A DNA stretch of 64,000 nucleotides from an uncultured Gemmiger sp. (lineage in GTDB: Bacteria > Bacillota > Clostridia > Oscillospirales > Ruminococcaceae), in assembly GCA_944388245.1 (NCBI GenBank), contig CALXIA010000008.1, positions 1 through 64,000 of the forward strand, written 5' to 3'. This document shows, one piece after another, positions 17,100 through 26,458 of this stretch. The translations under genes and the position numbers were made by a program. A model generated the notes under the pieces. That model made no database searches. It was given only the letters and a program-made list of their open reading frames with translations, and was not told where the DNA came from. How positions within the stretch are numbered: the stretch's first letter is position 1; each line of letters begins with the position of its first letter.

Positions 17100-18416
17100 T
17101 CAGGACGGCCTGGTCACAGCCCGGCGCAGCAGCGCCAGCGCCGCCGCGCCGATCACCAGGGCGGTGGCCGGGTAGGCGGCCCAGACCCCCTGCAGCCCCA
17201 GCCCGGCGGCGGGCAGCAGGAACAAGAACAGCGGCTGGATCACCAGCGGTTCCCCGTAGGCCAGCAGGGCGGAGGCCCGGGCGTGGCTCACCGCGCAGAA
17301 GTAGCTGCAGGCGAACCGGGCCAGCCCCATCAGCGGGAAGCTGACCACCAGATACCACAGGGCCGCGGCCGCGGCGGGAACGGTGGCCGGCCCCGCCCCG
17401 AAGAGCACCGGCAGCATCTCCCGGCCGGCCAGGCAGAGCAGGCTGCACACCGCGCCGGCCCCCACCGCCGTGGCCAGGCCCTTGCGGCGCAGATGGGCCA
17501 GGGCGGTGCGGTCCCGCGCGCCGTTGGCGTAGCTGACCAGGGGCTGGGCGCCGTCGCCCACGCCGGTGATCAGGGGCAGAAAACTGCCGGTCACGTAACT
17601 GAGAATGGCGTAGACCGCCACCGCGGCGGTGCCGCCGTATCGCTGGGCCTGGATGTTGTTGAGCAGCAGCACGATGCTGGTGGAGAGGGACAGCCCGAAG
17701 GGCGAGGCCCCCAGCCGGCCGATCTGGCGCAGCAGCGCGCCCCGGGGCCGCAGGTCGGCGGCGCGGGGGGCGGCGGTGCGCCCGGTGAGCACCAGCGGCA
17801 GGGCCACCGCCATGCAGCCGCCCTGGGCGGCCATGGTGGCCACCGCCGCGCCCCACAGCCCCCACTGGAACCGCTCGATGAAGAGCCAGTCCAGAAAGAT
17901 GTTGGCCACAAGCCCCAGGATCATCACCGCCATGGCGGTGACCGACCGGCCGGTGCCCCGCAGCAGCGGCACCAGCCCGTTGGAAAAGATCTGGGTGAAG
18001 GCCAGCGCGCAGACCACCCGCAGGTATTCGCTGGCGGGCGGGATCAGGCTCTCGTCCGCGCCCATGTAGGGCAGCAGAAAGGGGTGCAGAAAATAGAACC
18101 CCACACCGATGACTACCGAGGCCACAGCCAGGGCGGTCAGGGTGTTGCCCACCGCCCGGCGGGCGGCAGCCTCGTCCCCGGCGCCCAGGGCCGTGGCGGC
18201 GCAGACCGAGCCGCCCACCCCCAGCGCCATCCCCACCGCCAGCAGCACCTGCACCAGCGGCCAGGCCACGTTGATGGCCGCCAGGCCGGTGTCGCCCATG
18301 TTGCGGCCGATGAAGAAGCCGTCCACCACCACAAAAAAGCCGCAGAGCAGCTGGCTGGCCATGCTGGGCAGCACAAAGTGGAAAAATTGCCGCTCCAGCG
18401 GCTGATCCTGTCGCAT
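17100..18416 (-). CDS. MATE family efflux transporter (copy 3)
   Basis: A 438-residue MATE transporter with about twelve transmembrane segments. Its opening ERQFFHFVLPSMASQLLCG and the VPLLRGTGRS loop near residue 145 are typical of the clostridial MATE branch. AAGGAGG lies just before ATG 18416. It is monocistronic with its own promoter (18553-18581). Its leader also contains a stem followed by TTTT (18448-18490), echoing the first MATE gene although the sequences differ. The substrate is unknown. Confidence 0.92.
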   Translation of the reverse strand: MRQDQPLERQFFHFVLPSMASQLLCGFFVVVDGFFIGRNMGDTGLAAINVAWPLVQVLLAVGMALGVGGSVCAATALGAGDEAAARRAVGNTLTALAVASVVIGVGFYFLHPFLLPYMGADESLIPPASEYLRVVCALAFTQIFSNGLVPLLRGTGRSVTAMAVMILGLVANIFLDWLFIERFQWGLWGAAVATMAAQGGCMAVALPLVLTGRTAAPRAADLRPRGALLRQIGRLGASPFGLSLSTSIVLLLNNIQAQRYGGTAAVAVYAILSYVTGSFLPLITGVGDGAQPLVSYANGARDRTALAHLRRKGLATAVGAGAVCSLLCLAGREMLPVLFGAGPATVPAAAAALWYLVVSFPLMGLARFACSYFCAVSHARASALLAYGEPLVIQPLFLFLLPAAGLGLQGVWAAYPATALVIGAAALALLRRAVTRPS

Positions 18417-18447
18417 GGTGTACCTCCTTGTAAGGCGGATATTGATA

Positions 18448-18490
18448 CAAAAGCATCCTCCGGCGGGACATCAAACCCGTCGGGGGATGC
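18448..18490 (-). promoter_or_regulatory. attenuator-like hairpin in the third MATE leader
   Basis: On the minus strand 18490-18476 pairs with 18467-18453 (13 of 15 positions, 8-nt loop) and is followed by TTTTG. It lies between the promoter and the ribosome site. A possible leader start (AGGAATG, 18541) runs through the hairpin in another frame. Confidence 0.5.
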
Positions 18491-18552
18491 CTGTTCCGCC
18501 CGCCGGGGGCGGGGCGCGGAGAGATTCCGCGCGGCTGTCATTCCTGTGTTTC

Positions 18553-18581
18553 AGTATACCATACCCGTTTTTTTTCGTAAA
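18553..18581 (-). promoter_or_regulatory. promoter of the third MATE gene
   Basis: TTTACG (18576-18581) and TATACT (18553-18558) with a 17-bp spacer on the minus strand. The leader to the start codon is about 130 nt. Confidence 0.7.
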
Positions 18582-18592
18582 CCCCCGCGCAG

Positions 18593-18629
18593 AAAAAAGG
18601 CCCGCGCCGAACCGTTCCGCGCGGGCCTT
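18593..18629 (-). terminator. terminator of the purine operon
   Basis: Stem AAGGCCCGCGC / GCGCGGGCCTT (18597-18607 with 18619-18629), followed on the minus strand by TTTTTTCT. It lies about 90 bases past the purB stop. Confidence 0.8.
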
Positions 18630-18648
18630 GCCATTGTGAAAAATCCCT

Positions 18649-18710
18649 ATGGCCGAAGATATTCGGCCATGTGTTCCGGGGGGGATGGGGGGGATCGTTG
18701 ATTCCCCCCA
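18649..18710. repeat. two palindromic hairpins downstream of purB
   Basis: ATGGCCGAA-GATA-TTCGGCCAT (18649-18670) is a perfect 9-bp stem. TGGGGGG...CCCCCCA (18686-18710) forms a second. Neither has a T run. They lie between the purB stop and the operon terminator, so they would protect or shape the mRNA 3' end, or be REP-like repeats. Confidence 0.5.
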
Positions 18711-18720
18711 TATTAGCCCA

Positions 18721-20154
18721 TCAAACGCTCAGCTCCGCCTTCTGGCCCAGGCAGTCGGGGTTGGCGGCCAGCACCGGGCGGATGTACTCGTCCAGGTAAT
18801 GGCGCACCTGGGCGGGGGCCAGGCCGGTGAAATGCTCCGGCTGCAGCACCGCCTCGATGTCCTCCCGCTTCAGGCCGAAGGCCGGGTCGGCCACCACCCG
18901 GTCGATCAGGTCGTTGGGCAGGCCCTGCTCCTTCACCTGGGCCGCCGCCGCCACCGAGTGCTGGCGCAGCCGCTCGTGCAGCTCCTGCCGGTCGCCGCCC
19001 TTCTTCACCGCCTGCATCATGATGTTCTCGGTGGCCATGAAGGGCAGTTCCGCCATCACCCGGGCCCGGATGACCTTCGGATAGACCACCAGCCCGTTGC
19101 AGACGTTCAGCAGGATGTTCAGGATCGCGTCCGCCGCCAAAAAGCCCTCCGCCATGGCGATCCGCTTGTTGGCGGAGTCGTCCAGGGTGCGCTCAAACCA
19201 CTGGGTGCCGGCGGTGAAGGCCGGGTTCAGCACGTCCACCATCAGATACCGGGCCAGCGCGCAGATCCGCTCAGCCCGCATGGGATTGCGCTTGTAGGGC
19301 ATGGCGGAAGAGCCGATCTGATGGGCCTCAAAGGGCTCCTCCATCTCCTTGAAGTTGGCCAGCAGCCGCAGGTCGGTGGCGAACTTCATCGCGCTGGAGG
19401 CAAGGCCCGCCAGGGCGTTCAGCACCATGGTGTCCACCTTGCGGCTGTAGGTCTGGCCGGACACCGGCACCACCTTGTCAAAGCCCAGCGCGGCGGCGAT
19501 GTCCGCCTCCACCGCCCGGATTTTCTGCTCGTCCCCGTCGAACAGCTCCACAAAGCTGGCCTGGGTGCCGGTGGTGCCCTTGGAGCCCAGCAGCGCCAGG
19601 CTGGCGATCCGGTGGTCGATCTCCTCCAGGTCCATGTACAATTCGTTCATCCACAGGGTGGCCCGCTTGCCCACGGTGGTCAGCTGGGCGGGCTGGCAGT
19701 GGGTGTAGGCAAGACAGGGCATATCCTTGTACTTGTCGGCAAAATCCGCCAGCAGCGCCAGCACCCCGATCAGCTTTTTGCGCACCAGGGCCAGGCCCTC
19801 CCGCATCACCAGCACGTCGGTGTTGTCCCCCACGTAGCAGCTGGTGGCCCCCAGATGGATGATGCCCTTGGCGTGGGGGCACTGCAGCCCGTAGGCGTAG
19901 ACGTGGCTCATCACGTCGTGGCGGCATTCCTTCTCCCGGCGGATGGCGTCCTCGTAGTTGATGTCGTCGGCGTGGGCCTCCAGTTCCGCGATCTGCTCGT
20001 CGGTGATGGCCAGCCCCTGCTTTTGCTCGGCCTTGGCCAGGGCGATCCACAGCCTTCTCCAGGTACGGAACTTGTTGTCCTCCGAGAAGATGTACTGCAT
20101 CGTATCGGAGGCGTAACGGGTGGAAAACGGCGAAATATAACGGTCGTGGGACAT
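18721..20154 (-). CDS. purB: adenylosuccinate lyase
   Basis: A 477-residue purine enzyme that cleaves SAICAR to AICAR plus fumarate and adenylosuccinate to AMP plus fumarate. The fumarase/aspartase-superfamily signature GSSAMPYKRNPMRAE is near residue 285, the first conserved region is TRYASDTMQYIFSE, and HLGATSCYVGDNTD lies near residue 100. It is last in the purine operon, 24 bases after purL. Confidence 0.97.
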   Translation of the reverse strand: MSHDRYISPFSTRYASDTMQYIFSEDNKFRTWRRLWIALAKAEQKQGLAITDEQIAELEAHADDINYEDAIRREKECRHDVMSHVYAYGLQCPHAKGIIHLGATSCYVGDNTDVLVMREGLALVRKKLIGVLALLADFADKYKDMPCLAYTHCQPAQLTTVGKRATLWMNELYMDLEEIDHRIASLALLGSKGTTGTQASFVELFDGDEQKIRAVEADIAAALGFDKVVPVSGQTYSRKVDTMVLNALAGLASSAMKFATDLRLLANFKEMEEPFEAHQIGSSAMPYKRNPMRAERICALARYLMVDVLNPAFTAGTQWFERTLDDSANKRIAMAEGFLAADAILNILLNVCNGLVVYPKVIRARVMAELPFMATENIMMQAVKKGGDRQELHERLRQHSVAAAAQVKEQGLPNDLIDRVVADPAFGLKREDIEAVLQPEHFTGLAPAQVRHYLDEYIRPVLAANPDCLGQKAELSV

Positions 20155-20178
20155 AAGAGTGGTTCCCCTTTCTTGGTG

Positions 20179-23100
20179 TTACAGCGCAAAATAGGCCACG
20201 CCGCCCTCAAACAGCGGCTGCCAGGTATCCCCCGGCACGTTCTTGTACAGGTTGACGCCCCGGCGCTCGGAATGGCCCATCTTGCCCAGGACGCGGCCGT
20301 CCGGGCTGGTGATGCCCTCCACCGCCCAGACGCTGCCGTTGGGATTGTACCGCAGGTCCATGCTGGGCGCCCCGTCGGGGGTGGTGTACTGGGTGGCGAT
20401 CTGGCCGGCGGCGGCAAGCTGTTCCAGCAGCGCGCCGCTGGCCACGAACCGGCCCTCGCCGTGGCTGATGGCGATGGTGTGCAGCGCGCCCGGCTCGCAC
20501 TTGGCCAGCCAGGGCGACAGGGTGGAGGCCACCCGGGTGGTCACCAGCATGCTCTGGTGCCGGTGCAGGGTGTTGAAGGTCAGGGTGGGGCAGCTTTCGT
20601 CGATGGGCCGGATCTCCCCGTAGGGCACAAGGCCCAGCTTGATCAGCGCCTGGAAGCCGTTGCAGATGCCCAGCATCAGGCCGTCCCGCTGCTTCAGCAG
20701 CCGGTGCACCGCCTCGGTGACCGCCGGCGCCCGGAAGAAGGCGGTGATGAACTTGGCGCTGCCGTCCGGCTCGTCGCCGCCGGAGAAGCCGCCCGGCAGC
20801 ATGACGATCTGGCTGGCGTCGATGGCCTTGACCAGCGCCTCGCAGCTCTCGGCCACGGCGGCGGGGGTCAGGTTGTTGATGACCAGCACCTGCGGGTCGG
20901 CCCCCGCCTGGCGGAAGGCCCGGGCGGTGTCGTACTCGCAGTTGGTGCCCGGGAACACCGGGATGATGACCTTGGGCCGGGCTGCGCCCACCTTCGGGGC
21001 GCGGCGGCTCTCGGGCTTGTAGGTGAGCACCGGCGTTTCGCCCGGGTTCACACCCCGGTAGGGCATCACCGGCTCCATCTTCTTTTCCCAGACCTCCTGC
21101 ACGGCGGCCAGGTCCACCGTCTCGTCCTTGGTGCGGAAGGTGTATTCCCCGGTGGTCACCCCCAGCACCGCGCCCAGGGGCTGTTCCTCCTCCATCTCCA
21201 GCACAAAGCTGCCGTAGGCCGGGCGGAACAGGCTGTCCACCTCCACGCCGGTGGAGAGGGCGAAGCCGATGCGGTTGCCCAGCCCCATCTTGAACAGGCA
21301 CTCGGCCACGCAGCCGTAGCCCGGGGTGGCGCAGGCCAGCACCTTGCCGGAGGCGATCAGACCCTGCACGATGGCGTACAGCGCTTTCAGGCTGGCCGCA
21401 TCGGGCACCAGGCCATTGTAGGTGGGCTGCAGCAGCATCACCTTGCTGCCGGGCAGCTTGAACTCGGGGCTGATAATGCGGCGGGTGTCCCCGATGGCGG
21501 CGGCAAAGCTCACCAGCGTGGGGGGCACGTCCAGCTTTTCAAAGCTGCCGGACATGCTGTCCTTGCCGCCGATGGCCCCGATGCCCAGGTCCATCTGGGC
21601 GTCCAGCGCCCCCAGCAGGGCGGCCAGCGGCTTGCCCCAGCGGGTGGGCTGTGTGCCCAGCCGCTCAAAGTATTCCTGGAAGGTCAGATAGGCGGCCTGG
21701 TGGTCGAAACCGGTGGCCACCAGACGGCTCACGCTCTCCACCACCGACAGGTAGGCCCCCCGGTAGGGGTCCTGCTCCATCAGATAGGGGTTGAAGCCCC
21801 AGGCCATGCCGCTGCAGGTGGTGGTCTCCCCGTTTACCGGCAGCTTGGCCACCATGGCCTGGGCCGGGGTCAGCTGGGTGCGCCCGCCGAAGGGCATCAG
21901 CACGGTGGCCGCCCCGATGGTGGAGTCGAATCGCTCGGCCAGGCCCTTGTTGCTGCACACGTTCAGATCCCCCGCCAGGGCGGTGAGCCGCTCGCTCAGG
22001 GTGTTGCCCGGCCAGTCGCGCCGATAGGTGCCGGCGGCCTCCACATGGGCGGCGGCGTGCTTCTCCGCGCCGTTGGAGTTCAGAAACTCCCGGCTGACGT
22101 CCACGATGGTGGCCCCGTTCCAGGTCATGGTCAGGCGGGGGGATTCGGTGACGGTGGCCACCACGGTGGCCTCCAGATTCTCCCCGTTGGCCAGCCGGAT
22201 GAACTCGTCCACGTCGCCCGGGGCCAGCACCACGGCCATCCGCTCCTGGCTCTCGGAGATGGCCAGCTCGGTGCCGTCCAGCCCGTCGTACTTGCGGGGC
22301 ACCGCGTTCAGGTCGATGGCCAGGCCGTCCGCCAGCTCGCCGATGGCCACGCTCACGCCGCCCGCGCCGAAGTCGTTGCACCGCTTGATGAGCCGGGTGG
22401 CCCGGGGGTCCCGGAAGAGCCGCTGCAGTTTGCGCTCCACCGGGGCGTTGCCCTTCTGCACCTCGGCCCCGCAGGTCTCCAGGCTCTCCAGCTTGTGGGC
22501 CTTGCTGGAGCCGGTGGCGCCGCCGCAGCCGTCCCGGCCGGTGCGCCCGCCCAGCAGCACCACGATGTCGCCGGCAGCGGGCACCTCCCGGCGCACGTTG
22601 GCCGCCGGGGCCGCGCCCACCACCGCGCCGATCTCCATCCGCTTGGCCACATAGCCCGGATGGTACACCTCGTCCACCAGGCCGGTGGCCAGGCCGATCT
22701 GGTTGCCGTAGCTGGAATAGCCCGCCGCCGCGGTGGTCACCAGCTTGCGCTGGGGCAGCTTGCCGGGCAGCGTCTCGCTCACCGGCACCAGCGGGTCGCC
22801 CGCGCCGGTCACCCGCATGGCCTGGTAGACGTAGCTGCGGCCGGACAGCGGGTCCCGGATGGCGCCGCCGATGCAGGTGGCCGCGCCGCCGAAGGGCTCG
22901 ATCTCGGTGGGGTGGTTGTGGGTCTCGTTCTTGAACAGGAACAGCCAGTCCTGGTCCTCCCCGTCCACGTCGCAGGTGATCTTGACGGTGCAGGCGTTGA
23001 TCTCGTCCGACTCGTCCAGATGTTGCAGAATGCCCCGTTTCTTCAGCGCCTTGGCCCCGATGGTGGCCAGGTCCATCAGGCAGACCGGCTTCGGGGTGCG

Positions 23101-23871
23101 CCCGGCGTAGACCTCCGCCCGCAGGTCCTCGTACCGGCTCCAGGCGGCGGCCACGGCGGGCTCGTCAAATTCGGCGGCGTCCAGGATGGTGCCGAAGGTG
23201 GTGTGACGGCAGTGATCGGACCAGTAGGTGTCGATCATCCGGATCTCGGTGATGGTGGGGTCCCGCCGCTCGCCGCGGAAGTAGTTCTGGCAGAAGGCGA
23301 TATCCCCCTCGTCCATGGCCAGGCCCTTCTCGGCCACAAAGGCCGCCAGGCCCGCCTGGTCCAGCTGGTTGAAGCCGGTCAGGGTCTCCACGGTGGTGGG
23401 GATGGGGTACTCCACCGCCAGGGTGGCCTTCTCCTCCAGGGAGGCCAGCCGGGCCTCCACCGGGTTGATGACGTATTTTTCGATGGCGGCCAGCGCCTCG
23501 TCGGTGACAGTGCCGGTCAGCAGGTAGACCCGGGCGGTGCGCACGGTGGGCCGCTCGCCCTGGCTGATCAGCTGGATGCACTCGCTGGCGGAATCCGCCC
23601 GCTGGTCAAACTGGCCGGGCAGATACTCCACCGCGAACACCCGGTCGGCGGCGGGCAGGGCGTCGTAGGTCACATCCACCGGCGGCTCGCTGAAGACGGT
23701 GGGCAGGCAGGCGTCGAACAGCTCCCGGCTGATGCCCTCCACGTCGTACCGGTTGAGCAGCCGCAGGCCGGTCAGCCCCTGGATGCCCACCAGGCCGGTC
23801 AACTCCGCCAGCAGGCCCTGGGCCTCCCCGTCAAAACCGGGCTTTTTTTCCACATATACGCGATATACCAT
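20179..23871 (-). CDS. purL: phosphoribosylformylglycinamidine synthase, single large chain
   Basis: A 1230-residue FGAM synthase carrying synthetase and glutaminase domains in one polypeptide, unlike the split PurS/PurQ/PurL of Bacillus. An N-terminal PurS-like part is followed by two AIRS-like ATP-binding halves (HNHPTEIEPFGGAATCIGG near 318; GGKDSMSG near 775). A class I glutamine amidotransferase domain from about residue 970 has nucleophile Cys in LGICNGFQAL and the catalytic His in SHGEGRF. The enzyme converts FGAR, glutamine and ATP to FGAM. It has no missing segment. A gap of 12 bases separates it from purD. Confidence 0.96.
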   Translation of the reverse strand: MVYRVYVEKKPGFDGEAQGLLAELTGLVGIQGLTGLRLLNRYDVEGISRELFDACLPTVFSEPPVDVTYDALPAADRVFAVEYLPGQFDQRADSASECIQLISQGERPTVRTARVYLLTGTVTDEALAAIEKYVINPVEARLASLEEKATLAVEYPIPTTVETLTGFNQLDQAGLAAFVAEKGLAMDEGDIAFCQNYFRGERRDPTITEIRMIDTYWSDHCRHTTFGTILDAAEFDEPAVAAAWSRYEDLRAEVYAGRTPKPVCLMDLATIGAKALKKRGILQHLDESDEINACTVKITCDVDGEDQDWLFLFKNETHNHPTEIEPFGGAATCIGGAIRDPLSGRSYVYQAMRVTGAGDPLVPVSETLPGKLPQRKLVTTAAAGYSSYGNQIGLATGLVDEVYHPGYVAKRMEIGAVVGAAPAANVRREVPAAGDIVVLLGGRTGRDGCGGATGSSKAHKLESLETCGAEVQKGNAPVERKLQRLFRDPRATRLIKRCNDFGAGGVSVAIGELADGLAIDLNAVPRKYDGLDGTELAISESQERMAVVLAPGDVDEFIRLANGENLEATVVATVTESPRLTMTWNGATIVDVSREFLNSNGAEKHAAAHVEAAGTYRRDWPGNTLSERLTALAGDLNVCSNKGLAERFDSTIGAATVLMPFGGRTQLTPAQAMVAKLPVNGETTTCSGMAWGFNPYLMEQDPYRGAYLSVVESVSRLVATGFDHQAAYLTFQEYFERLGTQPTRWGKPLAALLGALDAQMDLGIGAIGGKDSMSGSFEKLDVPPTLVSFAAAIGDTRRIISPEFKLPGSKVMLLQPTYNGLVPDAASLKALYAIVQGLIASGKVLACATPGYGCVAECLFKMGLGNRIGFALSTGVEVDSLFRPAYGSFVLEMEEEQPLGAVLGVTTGEYTFRTKDETVDLAAVQEVWEKKMEPVMPYRGVNPGETPVLTYKPESRRAPKVGAARPKVIIPVFPGTNCEYDTARAFRQAGADPQVLVINNLTPAAVAESCEALVKAIDASQIVMLPGGFSGGDEPDGSAKFITAFFRAPAVTEAVHRLLKQRDGLMLGICNGFQALIKLGLVPYGEIRPIDESCPTLTFNTLHRHQSMLVTTRVASTLSPWLAKCEPGALHTIAISHGEGRFVASGALLEQLAAAGQIATQYTTPDGAPSMDLRYNPNGSVWAVEGITSPDGRVLGKMGHSERRGVNLYKNVPGDTWQPLFEGGVAYFAL

Positions 23872-23883
23872 GGGTACTCCCCC

Positions 23884-25185
23884 TTATTGTTGTTGCGCGG
23901 CCAGGGCAGCCAGGGCCCGGCGGCCGATGTCGGTGCGCTTGTGCGCCCCCGCAAAATGGATGCGGTCGGCGGCGGCGTAGGCTTTGGCCAGAGCCGCGGG
24001 CAGGTCGGCCGCCGTGGCGGTGACCCCCAGCACCCGGCCCCCGGCGGTGACAAGGCCGCCGTCCTTTGCCGCGGTGCCCGCGTGGTAGACCACCGCGTCG
24101 CCGTCCGGCAGCTGGCCGTTGGCCGCCAGCCCCTCGATGGGCAGGCCCTTGGGGTAGCTCTGGGGATAGCCGCCGCTGGCCAGGATGACGCAGGCGGCCG
24201 CGCCCTGGTCAAACTCCACCGGGGCGTCGGCCAGGGTGCCGTTTGTGCAGGCCTGCATGATGGTCAAAAGGTCGCTGCGCAGCAGCGGCAGCACCACCTG
24301 GGTCTCCGGGTCGCCAAAGCGGCAGTTGTACTCGATGACCTTGGGGCCGCTTGGGGTGAGCATCAGCCCGAAGTACAAGCAGCCCTGGAAGGGGCAGCCC
24401 TCCGCCCGCATGGCCCGCACGGTGGGCAGGAAAATTTCCTCCATGCACCGGGCGGCCACCGCCGGGGTGTAGAAGGGGTTCGGGGCGATGGTGCCCATGC
24501 CGCCGGTGTTCAGCCCCTCGTCGCCGTCCAGCGCCCGCTTGTGGTCCATGCTGGAGACCATGGGCTTGACGGTCTTGCCGTCGCAGAAGGCCAGCACGCT
24601 GACCTCCGGCCCGGTGAGGAACTCCTCCACCACCACCCGGGTGCCGGAGGCGCCGAACACCTTCTCCTCCATCATCTCGTGGAGGGCCTGGCGGGCGGCG
24701 GCCTCGTCGGGGCAGATCAGCACGCCCTTGCCCAGGGCCAGCCCGTCCGCCTTGATGACCACCGGGTACTTGCCCTTTTGCTGGATATAGGCCAGGGCGG
24801 CGGCGGGCTCGGTGAACACCGCGTAGTCGGCGGTGGGGATGCCGTACTGCTTCATGAGGTTTTTGCTGAACACCTTGCTGGCCTCGATGCGGGCGGCCGC
24901 GGCGGTGGGCCCGAAGGCCGGGATGCCGGCTTCGGCCAGCTTGTCCACCAGCCCCAGGGCCAGCGGATCGTCCGGCGCCACCACCACATAGTCAAAGGCT
25001 TCTTCCTTGGCAAAGGCCACCAGGGCGTCCAGATCGGTGGCGGGGATCGCCCGGCAGATAAAGCCGTCGGCGGCGATGCCCCCGTTGCCCGGCGCGGCCC
25101 ACAGCTCGCCGGCCGCGGGGCTCTGGCGCAGCTTGCGCAGGATGGCGTGCTCCCGCCCGCCGCCGCCTACTACGAGAAGTTTCAT
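23884..25185 (-). CDS. purD: phosphoribosylamine-glycine ligase
   Basis: A 433-residue ATP-grasp enzyme that joins phosphoribosylamine and glycine to give GAR. It begins MKLLVVGGGGREHAI, the classic N-terminal loop. The ATP-grasp segment YPVVIKADGLALGKGV is near residue 135, and the metal-binding EYNCRFGDPETQ near residue 285. ATG 25185 follows AAAGGGGAG; the open frame upstream of it is non-coding. Confidence 0.97.
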   Translation of the reverse strand: MKLLVVGGGGREHAILRKLRQSPAAGELWAAPGNGGIAADGFICRAIPATDLDALVAFAKEEAFDYVVVAPDDPLALGLVDKLAEAGIPAFGPTAAAARIEASKVFSKNLMKQYGIPTADYAVFTEPAAALAYIQQKGKYPVVIKADGLALGKGVLICPDEAAARQALHEMMEEKVFGASGTRVVVEEFLTGPEVSVLAFCDGKTVKPMVSSMDHKRALDGDEGLNTGGMGTIAPNPFYTPAVAARCMEEIFLPTVRAMRAEGCPFQGCLYFGLMLTPSGPKVIEYNCRFGDPETQVVLPLLRSDLLTIMQACTNGTLADAPVEFDQGAAACVILASGGYPQSYPKGLPIEGLAANGQLPDGDAVVYHAGTAAKDGGLVTAGGRVLGVTATAADLPAALAKAYAAADRIHFAGAHKRTDIGRRALAALAAQQQ

Positions 25186-25268
25186 AGGTTCGTATACTCC
25201 CCTTTCCTGGCAGAGAAACCGCCAAAGCCCCGGGCGCGAAAACTCGTGCCGGGGCGGCGGAAGATGGT

Positions 25269-26441
25269 TTAGTGATGGAACAGCCGCAGCCCGCAGAAGG
25301 CCATGGTGATGCCGTACTTGTTGCAGGTGTCGATGACCTGCTGGTCCCGGATGGAGCCGCCGGGCTCCACGATCGCGGTCACGCCGCTGCGGCGGGCCCG
25401 CTCGATGTTGTCCCCGAAGGGGAAGAAGGCGTCGCTCCCGAGGCACACGCCGGTGACCTTGGCCAGCCATTCCTTCTTCTCGGCGGCGGTCAGGGGTTCG
25501 GGCCGGGTGGTGAAGGTCTCGGCCCACACCTCCTCCCCGATCACGTCCTCGTACTCGTCGGAGATGTACACGTCGATGGCGTTGTCCCGGTTGGGGCGGC
25601 TCACATCCTCCCGGAAGGGCAGGCCCAGCACCTTGGGATGGTGGCGCAGCTGCCAGATGTCCGCCTTGTTGCCCGCCAGACGGGTGCAGTGGATGCGGCT
25701 CTGCTGGCCGGCGCCCACCCCGATGATCTGCCCGCCCTGGGCGTAGCAGACCGAGTTGGACTGGGTGTATTTCAGGGTGATCAGGCAGAGCACCAGATCC
25801 CGCTTCTGCTCGGCGGTGAGGGCCTTGTTCTCGGTGACGATGTTCGCCAGCATGCTCTCGTCAATGACCAGGTCGTTGCGGCCCTGCTCGAAGGTCACCC
25901 CGAACACCTGCTTGCGCTCGATGGCCGCGGGCTGGTAGGCCGGGTCGATCTGGATGATGGTGTAGTTGCCCTTGCGCTTGGATTTCAGGATGGCCAGGGC
26001 CTCGGGGGTGTAGCCCGGGGCGATGATGCCGTCGCTGACCTCGTGCTGGATGACCTTGGCGGTGGACTCGTCGCACTCGTCCGAGAGGGCGATCCAGTCC
26101 CCGAAGCTGCTCATCCGGTCGGCCCCGCGGGCCCGGGCGTAGGCGCAGGCCAGGGGGGAGAGTTCCAGCCCCTCGCAGAAATACATCTTTTTCAGCGCGT
26201 CGTCCAGCGGCAGGCCGTAGGCCGCGCCCGCCGGGGACACATGCTTGAAGCTGGCGGCGGCGGGCAGGCCCGCGGCGGCCCGCAGCTCCCGCACCAGCTG
26301 CCAGGAGTTCAGCGCGTCCAGCAGGTTGATGTAGCCGGGCTTGCCGTTCAGCACGGTGATGGGCAGCTCGCCCTGCTCCATGAACACCCGGGCGGGTTTC
26401 TGGTTCGGGTTGCAGCCGTATTTTAATTGCAGTTCGGTCAC
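25269..26441 (-). CDS. AICAR transformylase, stand-alone
   Basis: A 390-residue phosphoribosylaminoimidazolecarboxamide formyltransferase. It has the transformylase domain of PurH, including the catalytic Lys-His in SFKHVSPAGAA (about 62-72), the FGDWIALSDECD segment (about 112) and GSDAFFPFGDNIERA near residue 340. It lacks the N-terminal IMP cyclohydrolase domain of ordinary bifunctional PurH. The adjacent purO-type gene supplies that step. Formyl-THF is the expected donor. Confidence 0.93.
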   Translation of the reverse strand: MTELQLKYGCNPNQKPARVFMEQGELPITVLNGKPGYINLLDALNSWQLVRELRAAAGLPAAASFKHVSPAGAAYGLPLDDALKKMYFCEGLELSPLACAYARARGADRMSSFGDWIALSDECDESTAKVIQHEVSDGIIAPGYTPEALAILKSKRKGNYTIIQIDPAYQPAAIERKQVFGVTFEQGRNDLVIDESMLANIVTENKALTAEQKRDLVLCLITLKYTQSNSVCYAQGGQIIGVGAGQQSRIHCTRLAGNKADIWQLRHHPKVLGLPFREDVSRPNRDNAIDVYISDEYEDVIGEEVWAETFTTRPEPLTAAEKKEWLAKVTGVCLGSDAFFPFGDNIERARRSGVTAIVEPGGSIRDQQVIDTCNKYGITMAFCGLRLFHH

Positions 26442-26458
26442 GATGGTCTACCCCCTTC

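Noticed and set aside
18649..25272. Very long open frame (over 2200 codons) opposite the purine genes
   Set aside because: It mirrors purB, purL and purD; extreme third-position GC removes stop codons on the opposite strand. Composition is Gly/His/Gln-rich with no domain, and no ribosome site or promoter fits it.
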